A stretch of 36,651 nucleotides of DNA. It comes from Bdellovibrionales bacterium. Lineage in GTDB: Bacteria > Bdellovibrionota > Bdellovibrionia > Bdellovibrionales > JAMPXM01. The stretch covers positions 1 through 36,651 of the forward strand of contig SYLX01000233.1 in NCBI GenBank assembly GCA_005808505.1, read 5' to 3'. Within the stretch, counting starts at the first letter, position 1; each line of letters starts with the position of its first letter. The notes below the pieces were generated by a model. That model was not told the DNA's origin. It searched no databases and saw only the letters and a program-made list of their open reading frames with translations. The translations under genes were made by a program, and so were the position numbers. This document shows, one piece after another, positions 8,959 through 16,306 of this stretch.

Positions 8959-9391
8959 CTCATCGCCTCCTTACGATTGAGGATGATGCCGCGAGCAACG
9001 TCGAACTGCGACCAGCTGCCCCACATCGGCGGCTCGTTCATGCATTCTCATTCGTTGAGATCGATGAACTGAATTTCCGGAAAAAGGAACTCACGTTCCT
9101 CCGCACCCAGAAAAAGCTGCTCTCACCTTACTTCAAGCATTAAGAAGCATTTAGCAACTAGCTTGCGGTGAGCCACGCCTTCACTTTCGAAGGCGCCGCC
9201 TCAACGAACTTTCAAAGATAGGCGATGGAGTGCCCGGCTTCAATGCTGCCATCGCAAGGTTGCGAAGACTTCAAGGGCTCTCTCCATTCACTTCATACAA
9301 AACGATAGACACCGTGCTGCGGCTTGATCGGTGCTGCATCGCTTAATGTTCATCGAGACTTTTTGCTCGTTTATGCTAACGTCTGTCACAC
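8959..9391. other. 433-base intergenic region between divergent RND and ABC transporter genes
   Basis: It holds the strong ribosome-binding site of the RND gene (AAGGAGG on the minus strand near 8966-8972). A possible -10 element for the ABC gene, TATGCT at 9372-9377, lies only 14 bases before its ATG. A 28-codon minus-strand frame (8955-9041) whose TGA overlaps the RND ATG is discussed as a finding, not annotated. I see no adaptor-protein gene or remnant, terminator or repeat here. Confidence 0.6.
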
Positions 9392-11149
9392 ATGGATCAA
9401 GTCCAAAACTTAGTTGAGTTGCACTCCGGCAAAAAATTGATCGCGCTCGCAAAACCTGAAGCCAAGATCTTGGTCGTGGCGACTTTCTTCCTAGCGATCG
9501 GTAGCGCGATGAGTCTCTTGTATCCACAAGCCGTTCGTTCAATCGTGGACGAAGCACTCACTACGCGCAATCTCGTCGCCGTCGATCGTTGGGCTTTTCT
9601 CATCTTCGCGGTTTCCGCGCTGCAAGCGGGCGCCGCGGCGATCAGATATTTTTTGTTTACACTCGCGGGTGAACGAGTTGTCGTGCGTTTGCGCGAGAGT
9701 CTTTACTCACGTCTCCTAGACCAAGAGATTGCCTTCTTCGACACGAATCGCACGGGCGAACTCATGAGTCGTCTCACGGCTGATTGCTCCGTTTTGCAAA
9801 ATGCGGTGAGCGTAAACATCTCGATGGCTTTACGGAATCTCACCGGTGCTCTAGGTGGTTTGGTGCTCCTCATCTACACATCGCCGAAACTTGCGTTCAT
9901 CGTACTTTTGATCATCCCGCCGATTGCAGGCTTTGCCGGGGCGTACGGCAGAAAAATTCGCAACTTCTCCAAAAAGTCTCAAGATGCTTTAGCCCAAGCG
10001 TCGACGGTCGCGGAGGAAACACTGAGCGGAGTGCGCACGGTTCGTTTCTTCGCGCAGGAAAATTTCGAACGACGCCGTTACGGTGAAGCACTTAAAGAAT
10101 CTCTGCGCGCCGCTCGCGAGCGTATCCGTCAAGTCAGTTTGTTTAGTGGTTTCGCTTCCGCGTTCGGCTACGCGGCGGTTGCGGCCGTGCTATGGGCCGG
10201 CGGACGCATGGTCGTCTCCGGTTCGATGAGCGTCGGAGACCTCACGCAGTTTTTGCTTTACCTCATGGTGGTCGCGTTTTCAGTTGCGGCCCTAGGAGGC
10301 CTATGGGGCGATTTCATGTCAGCGCTCGGCGCAGCCAGACGCGTTTTCGAATTGCTAGAGCGCACACCCGCGATCTCTAACTCGTCTGGACGAACTCTCT
10401 CCTCACTCGAAGGACGCGTTGAATTTCGGGAAGTGGGTTTCCATTATCCTTCGCGTGAGGAAGTCGAAGTTTTAAAAACCTTTTCGCTTACCATTGAACC
10501 CGGAAAGTCTGTCGCTTTAGTAGGTCCCTCCGGCGGCGGCAAAACAACGGTCGCAAGCCTGCTCGTACGCCTCTACGAGACAACTTCAGGCCAAATTCTC
10601 ATCGACGGGACTCGCCTAACCGAACTCGAACCCGATTGGCTGCGCGCCCAAATCGGCGTGGTCTCGCAAGAACCGGTTTTGATTTCAGCATCCATCTCCG
10701 AAAACATCCGCTATGGAAAACCGAGCGCAACCGATGAAGAAGTCGAACAAGCAGCGCGCATCGCCAATGCGCACGAATTTGTCTCGCGCTTCCCCGATGG
10801 CTACGCGACTCTCGTTGGGGAACGAGGTATTCAACTTTCGGGTGGACAAAAGCAGCGAGTCGCAATCGCGCGAGCGGTTTTAAAGAATCCGAAAATTTTG
10901 ATTCTGGACGAAGCTACAAGCGCTCTCGACACCGAATCTGAACGCCTCGTGCAAGAAGCGCTCGCGCGATTGATGAAAGGTCGCAGTACGCTCGTGATCG
11001 CGCATCGGCTCGCCACGATCCGTGGAGCCGACACGATTGCGGTGATCGAAAACGGACGCGTGGTGGAAAGCGGCACTCACGCGGAGCTAATAAAAAACCC
11101 GGCAAGTCATTATGCCGGGTTGATTCAACAGCAGATGAATCTGCGCTGA
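9392..11149 (+). CDS. ABC exporter, fused membrane and ATPase domains (MsbA/BmrA-like)
   Basis: 585 residues, a half-transporter that should work as a dimer in the inner membrane. The N-terminal ABC type-1 membrane domain occupies about 25-310 with six hydrophobic segments. The ATPase follows with Walker A GPSGGGKTT near residue 378, signature LSGGQKQR, Walker B ILILDEATSALD and the switch histidine in VIAHRLATI. These features place it among lipid, drug or peptide exporters of the ABCB type; the substrate is not predictable. The ATG at 9392 has no recognisable ribosome-binding site and lies close behind a possible -10 box, so the mRNA may be nearly leaderless. The last 50 codons contain a terminator acting on the opposite strand. 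Confidence 0.92.
   Translation: MDQVQNLVELHSGKKLIALAKPEAKILVVATFFLAIGSAMSLLYPQAVRSIVDEALTTRNLVAVDRWAFLIFAVSALQAGAAAIRYFLFTLAGERVVVRLRESLYSRLLDQEIAFFDTNRTGELMSRLTADCSVLQNAVSVNISMALRNLTGALGGLVLLIYTSPKLAFIVLLIIPPIAGFAGAYGRKIRNFSKKSQDALAQASTVAEETLSGVRTVRFFAQENFERRRYGEALKESLRAARERIRQVSLFSGFASAFGYAAVAAVLWAGGRMVVSGSMSVGDLTQFLLYLMVVAFSVAALGGLWGDFMSALGAARRVFELLERTPAISNSSGRTLSSLEGRVEFREVGFHYPSREEVEVLKTFSLTIEPGKSVALVGPSGGGKTTVASLLVRLYETTSGQILIDGTRLTELEPDWLRAQIGVVSQEPVLISASISENIRYGKPSATDEEVEQAARIANAHEFVSRFPDGYATLVGERGIQLSGGQKQRVAIARAVLKNPKILILDEATSALDTESERLVQEALARLMKGRSTLVIAHRLATIRGADTIAVIENGRVVESGTHAELIKNPASHYAGLIQQQMNLR
11092..11121 (-). terminator. intrinsic terminator for the TerC-family gene, inside the ABC gene's 3' end
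   Basis: On the minus strand a perfect 9-bp stem AACCCGGCA/TGCCGGGTT (11121-11113 and 11104-11096) with an 8-base loop is followed by a T run (11097-11092). It starts 49 bases past the TerC stop codon. On the plus strand no T run follows the stem, so it should act only on the minus-strand transcript although it lies in coding sequence of the convergent gene. Confidence 0.8.
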
Positions 11150-11169
11150 GTTCCGAATTTTATCCGCAT

Positions 11170-12192
11170 TTAGGCTGCGGGTTTGTCCGAATGTTTAGGC
11201 GCCACGAGAAGCGAAAGACCAACGGAGCCCCCGATGATCACGGCGATGATCGCAAGCGACCAAGTGATCGGGAATTTTCCATCAAAGGCGTTGTTCAACC
11301 AGACCATCTTCAAGCCGACGAAGACAAGGACAAGCGCCAACCCGTACTTCAAGAGGTGGAATTTATCGACCACGCCAGCGAGCATGAAGTACATCGCTCG
11401 CAGTCCTAAGATCGCGAAGATGTTCGACGTGAAGACAAGGAGCGGCTCTTTCGTCACGGCAAAGATCGCCGGAACCGAATCCACCGCGAAGATAATATCC
11501 GAGAACTCGACGACTAAAAGCGCGACCAGAAGTGGCGTGGCGAAGAGCTTACCGTTGATGCGCGTAAAAAAGTGCGGCCCGTCCATATGGTGACTCACGG
11601 GCATGATTTTCTTCAGCCCACGAATCAAAATGTTCTTCTCGGGATCAACTTCCTTCTCGCTCGCAAAGAGCATCTTGATTCCGGTAAAGACCAAGAACGC
11701 ACCGAAAATGATCACCACGATGTGGTACTTCATCAAGACAGCACCCAGCGCGATGAAGATCGCTCGGAACACCAAGGCGCCAATAATACCGTAGAACAAA
11801 ATTCGGTGTTGATACGCTTTTGGAATCGCGAAGTAAGAGAAGATCATCACGAAGACGAAGATATTATCGACCGCGAGAGCCTTTTCGATAATGAAACCCG
11901 TAAGGAACTCGAGCCCCACTTGTTTCGCCGCAGCGGCCGTATCGATTCCTGCAGCGAGAAGTCTTTCATCGAGCGGAAATTTCCACAAAGCGTACTGGTA
12001 GAGCCCGTAGTTAAAGAGTAGTGCCAGCGAAACCCAGACCACGCTCCAAGTGGCCGCTTCTTTGAAAGAGACCTCGTGAGCTGTGCGATGAAAAACACCA
12101 AGGTCGAGCGCCAGCATGGCCATAACAAAAAGTGTGAACCCGGCGTAGATCCACCAATATTCGCTGATCGGAAAGAGAATGACTGATTCCAT
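11170..12192 (-). CDS. TerC/Alx-family integral membrane protein
   Basis: 340 residues with about nine hydrophobic helices. The opening WIYAGFTLFVMAMLALDLGVF followed by AHEVSFKEAATWS is the Alx/TerC family start. The conserved acidic segment VEFSDIIFAVDSVPAIFAVTK carries the Asp residues thought to bind metal. Members have been linked to manganese export and tellurite resistance, and sit in the inner membrane. The gene is divergent from an NhaR-like LysR regulator and the shared intergenic region holds a palindromic LysR-type box, so regulation by that protein is likely. A GGAG motif lies about 11 bases before ATG inside the palindrome AGGAGCTCCT. I looked for, and did not find, a yybP-ykoY manganese riboswitch. 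Confidence 0.92.
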   Translation of the reverse strand: MESVILFPISEYWWIYAGFTLFVMAMLALDLGVFHRTAHEVSFKEAATWSVVWVSLALLFNYGLYQYALWKFPLDERLLAAGIDTAAAAKQVGLEFLTGFIIEKALAVDNIFVFVMIFSYFAIPKAYQHRILFYGIIGALVFRAIFIALGAVLMKYHIVVIIFGAFLVFTGIKMLFASEKEVDPEKNILIRGLKKIMPVSHHMDGPHFFTRINGKLFATPLLVALLVVEFSDIIFAVDSVPAIFAVTKEPLLVFTSNIFAILGLRAMYFMLAGVVDKFHLLKYGLALVLVFVGLKMVWLNNAFDGKFPITWSLAIIAVIIGGSVGLSLLVAPKHSDKPAA

Positions 12193-12321
12193 TGAGGGAG
12201 GAGCTCCTTATCCGGGATGAAGTAAGCCTCACGGCCGGTAGCCAATCTATCGGAGATCAGGATTGTTGCGAAAATTGATAATGCTCATCGAAGTCTTCGC
12301 TTTAAACAAATAAACCGGTAT

Positions 12322-12334
12322 TCGCTATAAGCGA
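12322..12334. promoter_or_regulatory. palindromic T-N11-A box, candidate LysR-type operator
   Basis: TCGCTATAAGCGA is a perfect inverted repeat (TCGCT-ata-AGCGA) and fits the T-N11-A consensus for LysR-type regulators. It lies midway between the divergent TerC and LysR genes and about 25 bases upstream of the LysR gene's predicted -35 element, a common place for the recognition site. Confidence 0.5.
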
Positions 12335-12358
12335 TTAAGTCATTCAAGATACTCGGTA

Positions 12359-12386
12359 TTGACGAAGATCCGGAAAGCCTTAGGAT
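12359..12386 (+). promoter_or_regulatory. candidate sigma70-type promoter of the LysR-family gene
   Basis: TTGACG at 12359-12364 and TAGGAT at 12381-12386 are separated by 16 bases. The expected transcription start near 12393 lies downstream of the ATG at 12385, which argues that this ATG is not used and supports translation from 12439. Confidence 0.45.
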
Positions 12387-12438
12387 GGAGTGGTCAAAAG
12401 TCCTCACCGTCTTTCTCCCCTTTTCTTTGCGAGGGATC

Positions 12439-13347
12439 ATGTCCGTAAAACTTGGCGATCAACCCCAATGGCTCAATTACCACCACCTCTACTACTTCTA
12501 CGTGATCGCGCGGGAAGGCGGGATCGCAAAAGCTTCGCTCAAACTCGGAGTTGGTCAACCAACCCTCAGCACGCAACTCAAACAGCTTGAAGAATCTGTT
12601 GGCCAGCCCCTCTTTGAACGGCAGAAACAACGACTTTACCTGACAGAGTCAGGACGTATTGCGTTTGAGTACGCTGAAGAAGTCTTCCGACTCGGGTCGG
12701 AGATGGTTGAAGCGATTCACGATCGCCTTGAAAACAAGCGCATCCACGTTCAAATCGGAGCTCTTGATAGTGTTCCAAAAGACCTCATCCGCGAGATCGT
12801 ATTGAAGACGTACGGGCTCGGTCAGCAGTGTGCGGTTACGATTTTGGAAGGAAAAGGCGATGAACTTTTGCGTGAGCTCCTCGCCCACCAGATTGACGTC
12901 GTCGTTTCCAACTATCCGCCTAATGCGGCTCAGTCTTCGATTTACGCAAAGTCGATCGCAAAACTGGACGTTGTCGTTTATGCCTCTCCGAAGTTTGCGC
13001 ACTTGCGCGAAGGCTTCCCCGAGTCGCTCGACGGTCAACCATTCGTTTTGCCCACGCTTCACAGCCGCTTGCGGGGAGATCTCGATCATTATTTCAAGGT
13101 GAATGGAATTCGCGTCGACGTCGTAGCGGAAACGCAAGACACCAGCATCCAGAAATTGCTCGGCCGATCAGGCGTGGGTCTTTTGCCGTTGTCGGAAATT
13201 TCATCGGAGAAGATGGCCGAAGAACCCAGCCTCATTCAGCTTGGTAAGTTGAAGAACGTAAATGAAGAGATTTGGTTGATGTCGGCGGCACGCAAGATCG
13301 AGAACCCAGTTGCGGCAAGCCTCATGAAGACCTTCGAACTCAATTAA
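12439..13347 (+). CDS. LysR-family transcriptional regulator, NhaR-like
   Basis: 302 residues from the ATG at 12439. The N-terminus LNYHHLYYFYVIAREGGI matches the NhaR branch of the LysR family. A winged helix-turn-helix (about 10-70, with GVGQPTLSTQLKQLEESVG as the recognition region) is followed by a substrate-binding domain to the C-terminus. A longer frame begins at 12385, but its ATG overlaps the predicted -10 box. The shorter start agrees with NhaR length and has GAGGG just upstream. NhaR proteins activate sodium/proton antiporter genes; no antiporter is in the window. The divergent TerC-family gene is the obvious candidate target, through the palindrome at 12322-12334. The inducer is unknown. 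Confidence 0.9.
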   Translation: MSVKLGDQPQWLNYHHLYYFYVIAREGGIAKASLKLGVGQPTLSTQLKQLEESVGQPLFERQKQRLYLTESGRIAFEYAEEVFRLGSEMVEAIHDRLENKRIHVQIGALDSVPKDLIREIVLKTYGLGQQCAVTILEGKGDELLRELLAHQIDVVVSNYPPNAAQSSIYAKSIAKLDVVVYASPKFAHLREGFPESLDGQPFVLPTLHSRLRGDLDHYFKVNGIRVDVVAETQDTSIQKLLGRSGVGLLPLSEISSEKMAEEPSLIQLGKLKNVNEEIWLMSAARKIENPVAASLMKTFELN

Positions 13348-13353
13348 AGTTTG

Positions 13354-13386
13354 CCTGCTCACCAGCACATTGAGCGGGTGAGCAGG
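13354..13386. terminator. hairpin between convergent genes, possible bidirectional terminator
   Basis: A perfect 10-bp inverted repeat CCTGCTCACC (13354-13363) and GGTGAGCAGG (13377-13386) with a 13-base loop lies 6 bases after the LysR stop codon and 50 bases beyond the convergent sodC stop. T tracts on both sides are weak, so termination efficiency is uncertain. Confidence 0.5.
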
Positions 13387-13436
13387 ACTTGTGAGTTGGT
13401 TACGCGAACCGTTCGCACAGAGGTCGCACGCAAAGG

Positions 13437-14123
13437 CTACATGGAGGCGCTTGCAGCGGGCGCCTTGATCTTGATCTCCCCGCACGCGATGCGCGCCGGA
13501 GCTTTTTTCGACGGATCATCGGGTCCACCGTGCACAATGATAGCGCGGCCTGCGATCGGATATTCGTTATCGATCGAGAGTTGTTGTGCGACGAAACTTC
13601 CTTCTGCCATCCCTTTCGAATCTGTTTTGACTTGCGGCAAATCGCCTGCGTGCTTAGCGGGAGAATCGGCGGCCGTTCCTCCGGTGGGTGCGATTTCAGC
13701 ATAGTGCGATCCGGCCGACTTTGCGTCCTTCGAGCTGCAATCACCAAAATCGTGAATATGGAAACCCAGGTTTGCGTTCGGCTTTAAACCCTGGAGCTTA
13801 TAGGTGACCTTAAGTCCTTCTGGTGTCTCATCAAATTTGACTTCGCCTTTAGCTTTTGAGTTGTTTCTCGGCTGCATCACGGCGGCGGCGTGGGTTGCGT
13901 CGTCTTTATTCGTGCCGCTTGCAGTTTGCCCCTTAGTTGCGTCCGCGACGTGGTCATGCCCCGGGGTCACCGCATTTTGAGTCGTCGTGGTGGGAGCCGC
14001 TTGTTGCGTTGAAGGCGCTTGGGCTTGAGCCAGATTCAGCCCCATATTCAACCCCAAATTCGTCCCCAAGTTCGTCATAAGAGCCGCCGCACCTAATGTC
14101 GCCATCTGGAAAAATCTTTTCAT
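13437..14123 (-). CDS. sodC: periplasmic Cu/Zn superoxide dismutase with altered zinc site
   Basis: 228 residues. A signal peptide ends at about residue 36 (AQAQA) and is followed by a low-complexity segment with HDH at 56-58. The catalytic domain shows GFHIHDFGDC (copper ligands His122 and His124, disulfide Cys129), SAGSHY (bridging His140), KHAGDLP (His158 and Asp161), GRAIIVHGGPDD (His198 and the active-site loop) and ACGEI (Cys214). The enzyme dismutes superoxide in the periplasm. The zinc ligand usually found about eight residues after the bridging histidine is absent; glycines 148-149 occupy that place. An AGGAGGAC sequence precedes the ATG. The signal peptide contains a tandem Asn-Leu-Gly-type repeat encoded by imperfect 12-base units (about 14039-14074). 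Confidence 0.93.
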   Translation of the reverse strand: MKRFFQMATLGAAALMTNLGTNLGLNMGLNLAQAQAPSTQQAAPTTTTQNAVTPGHDHVADATKGQTASGTNKDDATHAAAVMQPRNNSKAKGEVKFDETPEGLKVTYKLQGLKPNANLGFHIHDFGDCSSKDAKSAGSHYAEIAPTGGTAADSPAKHAGDLPQVKTDSKGMAEGSFVAQQLSIDNEYPIAGRAIIVHGGPDDPSKKAPARIACGEIKIKAPAASASM

Positions 14124-14324
14124 GCTGAGTCCTCCTATTCACCCATTCTTCCCGGCGGAAGACGGAGCACTCCTGACAAACACAAGAAGAGATCTTGAAA
14201 CTTGCGCATCAGGCGGGGCGAATCGACACGAGTATTTCGTGAAGAAGTCGAACTCTTCGCGAATTCACGCAGTCTTTAACGCTCGAAAGCCTTACTGTTT
14301 GCGTTGATGAACGGGAGGAGAACC

Positions 14325-14516
14325 ATGGCTTCGACAGAACCAAACAAAAGAAATTTAGAACAACAAGCCGAGCAAATCGCCGAGGAAGTCAAAAACCGTA
14401 CGACGAACGGGAATCGCGAAACGCAAAGCACGACGAAGCCCGGGGGAGCCGAACGCGGCGGCCCCGATCTTGATAAGGCAGAAGAAGATCTCCCGCCCGA
14501 TATGAGCGCCCACTGA
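14325..14516 (+). CDS. small hydrophilic protein, probably disordered, unknown function
   Basis: 63 residues from the ATG at 14325, chosen because GGGAGGAG lies five bases upstream; an in-frame ATG 21 bases earlier lacks such a site. The protein has no hydrophobic segment and no cysteine. It is rich in Glu, Lys, Asn, Gln and Thr, with a Lys/Arg/Gln/Glu N-terminal half (LEQQAEQIAEEVKNR, possibly helical) and a Gly/Pro/Asp C-terminal half (PDLDKAEEDLPPDM). The gene stands alone, with a good intrinsic terminator 58 bases downstream. I do not recognise a family. Small stress-related hydrophilic proteins look like this, but that is only a resemblance. Confidence 0.65.
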   Translation: MASTEPNKRNLEQQAEQIAEEVKNRTTNGNRETQSTTKPGGAERGGPDLDKAEEDLPPDMSAH

Positions 14517-14928
14517 CGGGATCTTGAACCAACAGATAAGAGTCTATTGGAGAGCCCATAAAAACATACGATAGCGCTCACCCTTGCGGTTGAGCGCTTT
14601 TGTTTATATCTTTGTATGAACTCGCCTGACGAGGAAAGACCCCTCCGAGAGGCTTTGCCGAAAGTGAAAGACTCAAAGCTTGATCGCTGGAGCCTAGGCA
14701 CCGAGTAGGTAAAGACGTAAGAACGACGAAACCGTTCTTCCTAAATAAGCGTCGCACGAGACATCTCGTCGAAAGCCGGATGGCACCATCCCGCCCTCCC
14801 CGCGCGGATTCCGGCCCAATTCGAAATAGAAAATTGAACGAAAAACTGCGCGCCCGCGCTTTGGACCGATTTTGGTTTCAAGGTTTCGATCGCGATTTTA
14901 ACTCACTCGCCGCTTAAAGGAGGACGAG
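14517..14928. other. 412-base intergenic region before the aspartyl-tRNA synthetase gene
   Basis: It contains the terminator at 14574-14604 and, at its end, the strong ribosome-binding site AAAGGAGGACGAG directly before the ATG at 14929. A 30-codon frame beginning at 14616 has no ribosome-binding site and is not called. No tRNA-like or T-box-like structure was recognised in the roughly 300 bases between the terminator and the gene, which is long for a simple leader. Confidence 0.5.
14574..14604 (+). terminator. intrinsic terminator after the small hydrophilic protein gene
   Basis: Stem GCGCTCA (14574-14580) and TGAGCGC (14591-14597) with a 10-base loop, followed by TTTTGTTT. The position 58 bases after the stop codon fits termination of the 63-residue protein gene. 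Confidence 0.72.
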
Positions 14929-16266
14929 ATGCATTCCCTATTGCCCAAAACCCAAACGGCCGTCCCGCCGCGGACGTTCATTGCAGAGCTAGCGCCGCTC
15001 ATGGGTCAGCGCGTGAAGATCAAAGGGTGGGTCCATCGCCTACGTGAACACGCCAAGACGACTTTCGTGGTTGTCAAAGACTTGAGCGGAACTCTCCAAT
15101 GCGTCGTCGCTACTCGTGAAAATCGCGAGAACTTCCGGCTGCGCCTGGAGGATTGCGTTGAGGTCATCGGCAATTTGAATCCGGACGCACGTGTTGCGAA
15201 TGGAATGGAACTCTTTGTCGAATCCATTCGTATCCTCGCACGCGCCAAGGAAGCTCTGCCGTTCACCTCAGGTTCTTCGATCGAAAAAGTGACGCAAGAA
15301 GTTCTCATTGAGAATCGACCACTCGTTTTGCGTCACGCGGAGAAAGGTGAAATCTTCCGCACGCAGGCGCGAATCGTGGAACTCTTTCGCGAGTACCTCA
15401 CGAAGAATCGTTTCACGGAGATCTTTACTTCGAAGATCGTCGCGAGCGGAACGGAAGGTGGCACGAACCTATTCAAACTACGATATTTCGAGAAGACGGC
15501 CTATTTGGCGCAAAGTCCGCAGTTCTATAAAGAGCAGTGCGTGGGCGGTTTAGAGCGAGTCTTCGAAACGGGTCACGTCTACCGCGCAGAGCCGCACGCA
15601 ACGAGTCGGCATCTAACGGAGTATTATTCCCTCGACGTGGAGCTGGGCTTCATTGAAGGGCCTGAAGAAATCATGGAGCTTGAGCGAGAACTTTTGAATT
15701 ACATGTTCGAAGTTTTAAATCGTGAAAAGGCCGAAGTTCTTCAGCGTTTTGGAGTTGGGCCACTTCCTTCGATGGAGAAAGCACCCATTTGGGAATTCGG
15801 CGAATGCCTCGAACGACTCAAACTCGCTTACGGGAGTGAAGCGATCGAAGGCTTGAGCGAAGACTTAAACGGCGAAGCCGAGAAGCGCTTATGCGAACTC
15901 GCGATGCGTGAGTTCGCTTGTCCCGCGGTTTACGTCGTTGGGTTCCCTCTGCACGCTCGACCTTTCTACACCGCCGCGCGCGGAACGGCGGGTGCGGCGC
16001 AGAGCTTCGACTTGCTCTTCCGCGGGCTCGAGATCACGACCGGAGGCCAAAGGCTTCACGAGCGAGCGCAGCTTGAGAAGGCGCTTCGCGGCCGAGGCCT
16101 TGAGCCAAGTGCCTTTGAGAGTCACCTTAAGATGTTTGAGTTGGGAATGCCACCACACGGAGGATTCGCCATTGGTGCGGAACGTTTGACGGCTCAGATC
16201 CTCGGACTCGCGAACATTCGTGAAGCGACACTTTATCCGCGCGACCGCAACAGGCTTACGCCTTGA
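14929..16266 (+). CDS. aspS: aspartyl-tRNA synthetase, archaeal/clostridial type, probably non-discriminating
   Basis: 445 residues. An N-terminal OB-fold anticodon-binding domain (about 27-105) precedes a class II catalytic core with LAQSPQFYK at about 193-201, motif 2 in RAEPHATSRHLTEYYS at about 219-234 and motif 3 in GAERL with Arg419. The segment SFDLLFRGLEITTGGQRLH is of the AspRS kind, not AsnRS. The length and absence of the about 120-residue bacterial GAD insertion place it with the archaeal-type AspRS found also in clostridia and annotated there as aspartate-tRNA(Asn) ligase. Such enzymes often charge both tRNA-Asp and tRNA-Asn, the latter corrected by GatCAB. Whether a canonical bacterial AspRS also exists elsewhere is unknown. 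Translation starts behind a strong AAAGGAGG. Confidence 0.88.
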   Translation: MHSLLPKTQTAVPPRTFIAELAPLMGQRVKIKGWVHRLREHAKTTFVVVKDLSGTLQCVVATRENRENFRLRLEDCVEVIGNLNPDARVANGMELFVESIRILARAKEALPFTSGSSIEKVTQEVLIENRPLVLRHAEKGEIFRTQARIVELFREYLTKNRFTEIFTSKIVASGTEGGTNLFKLRYFEKTAYLAQSPQFYKEQCVGGLERVFETGHVYRAEPHATSRHLTEYYSLDVELGFIEGPEEIMELERELLNYMFEVLNREKAEVLQRFGVGPLPSMEKAPIWEFGECLERLKLAYGSEAIEGLSEDLNGEAEKRLCELAMREFACPAVYVVGFPLHARPFYTAARGTAGAAQSFDLLFRGLEITTGGQRLHERAQLEKALRGRGLEPSAFESHLKMFELGMPPHGGFAIGAERLTAQILGLANIREATLYPRDRNRLTP

Positions 16267-16268
16267 TC

Positions 16269-16306
16269 AAAAACGATGGCTCCCGGCGGCTTAGGCAGCC
16301 GGGGGC
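16269..16306 (-). terminator. probable terminator of the diguanylate cyclase gene
   Basis: On the minus strand a 9-bp stem with one G-T pair (GCCCCCGGC at 16306-16298 and GCCGGGAGC at 16287-16279) is followed five bases later by TTTTT (16273-16269). The cyclase stop codon lies in the loop. Because aspS ends at 16266, the hairpin fills the convergent gap. Confidence 0.5.

Noticed and set aside
12193..12300. yybP-ykoY manganese riboswitch upstream of the TerC/Alx gene
   Set aside because: The GGGGAGUAG-type conserved segment is missing; only a GCCGTGAGGC stretch recalls part of the motif.
12385..12438. Upstream start at 12385 for the LysR-family gene
   Set aside because: The ATG overlaps the predicted -10 box and the extra 18 residues are absent from NhaR-type proteins.
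14616..14708. 30-codon frame downstream of the terminator at 14574
   Set aside because: No ribosome-binding site and no evidence of a promoter; probably chance.
14929..16266. Asparaginyl-tRNA synthetase as identity of the class II synthetase
   Set aside because: The SFDLLFRGLEITTGGQR and QSPQFYK segments are of the archaeal-type AspRS kind; AsnRS has a different motif in this region.
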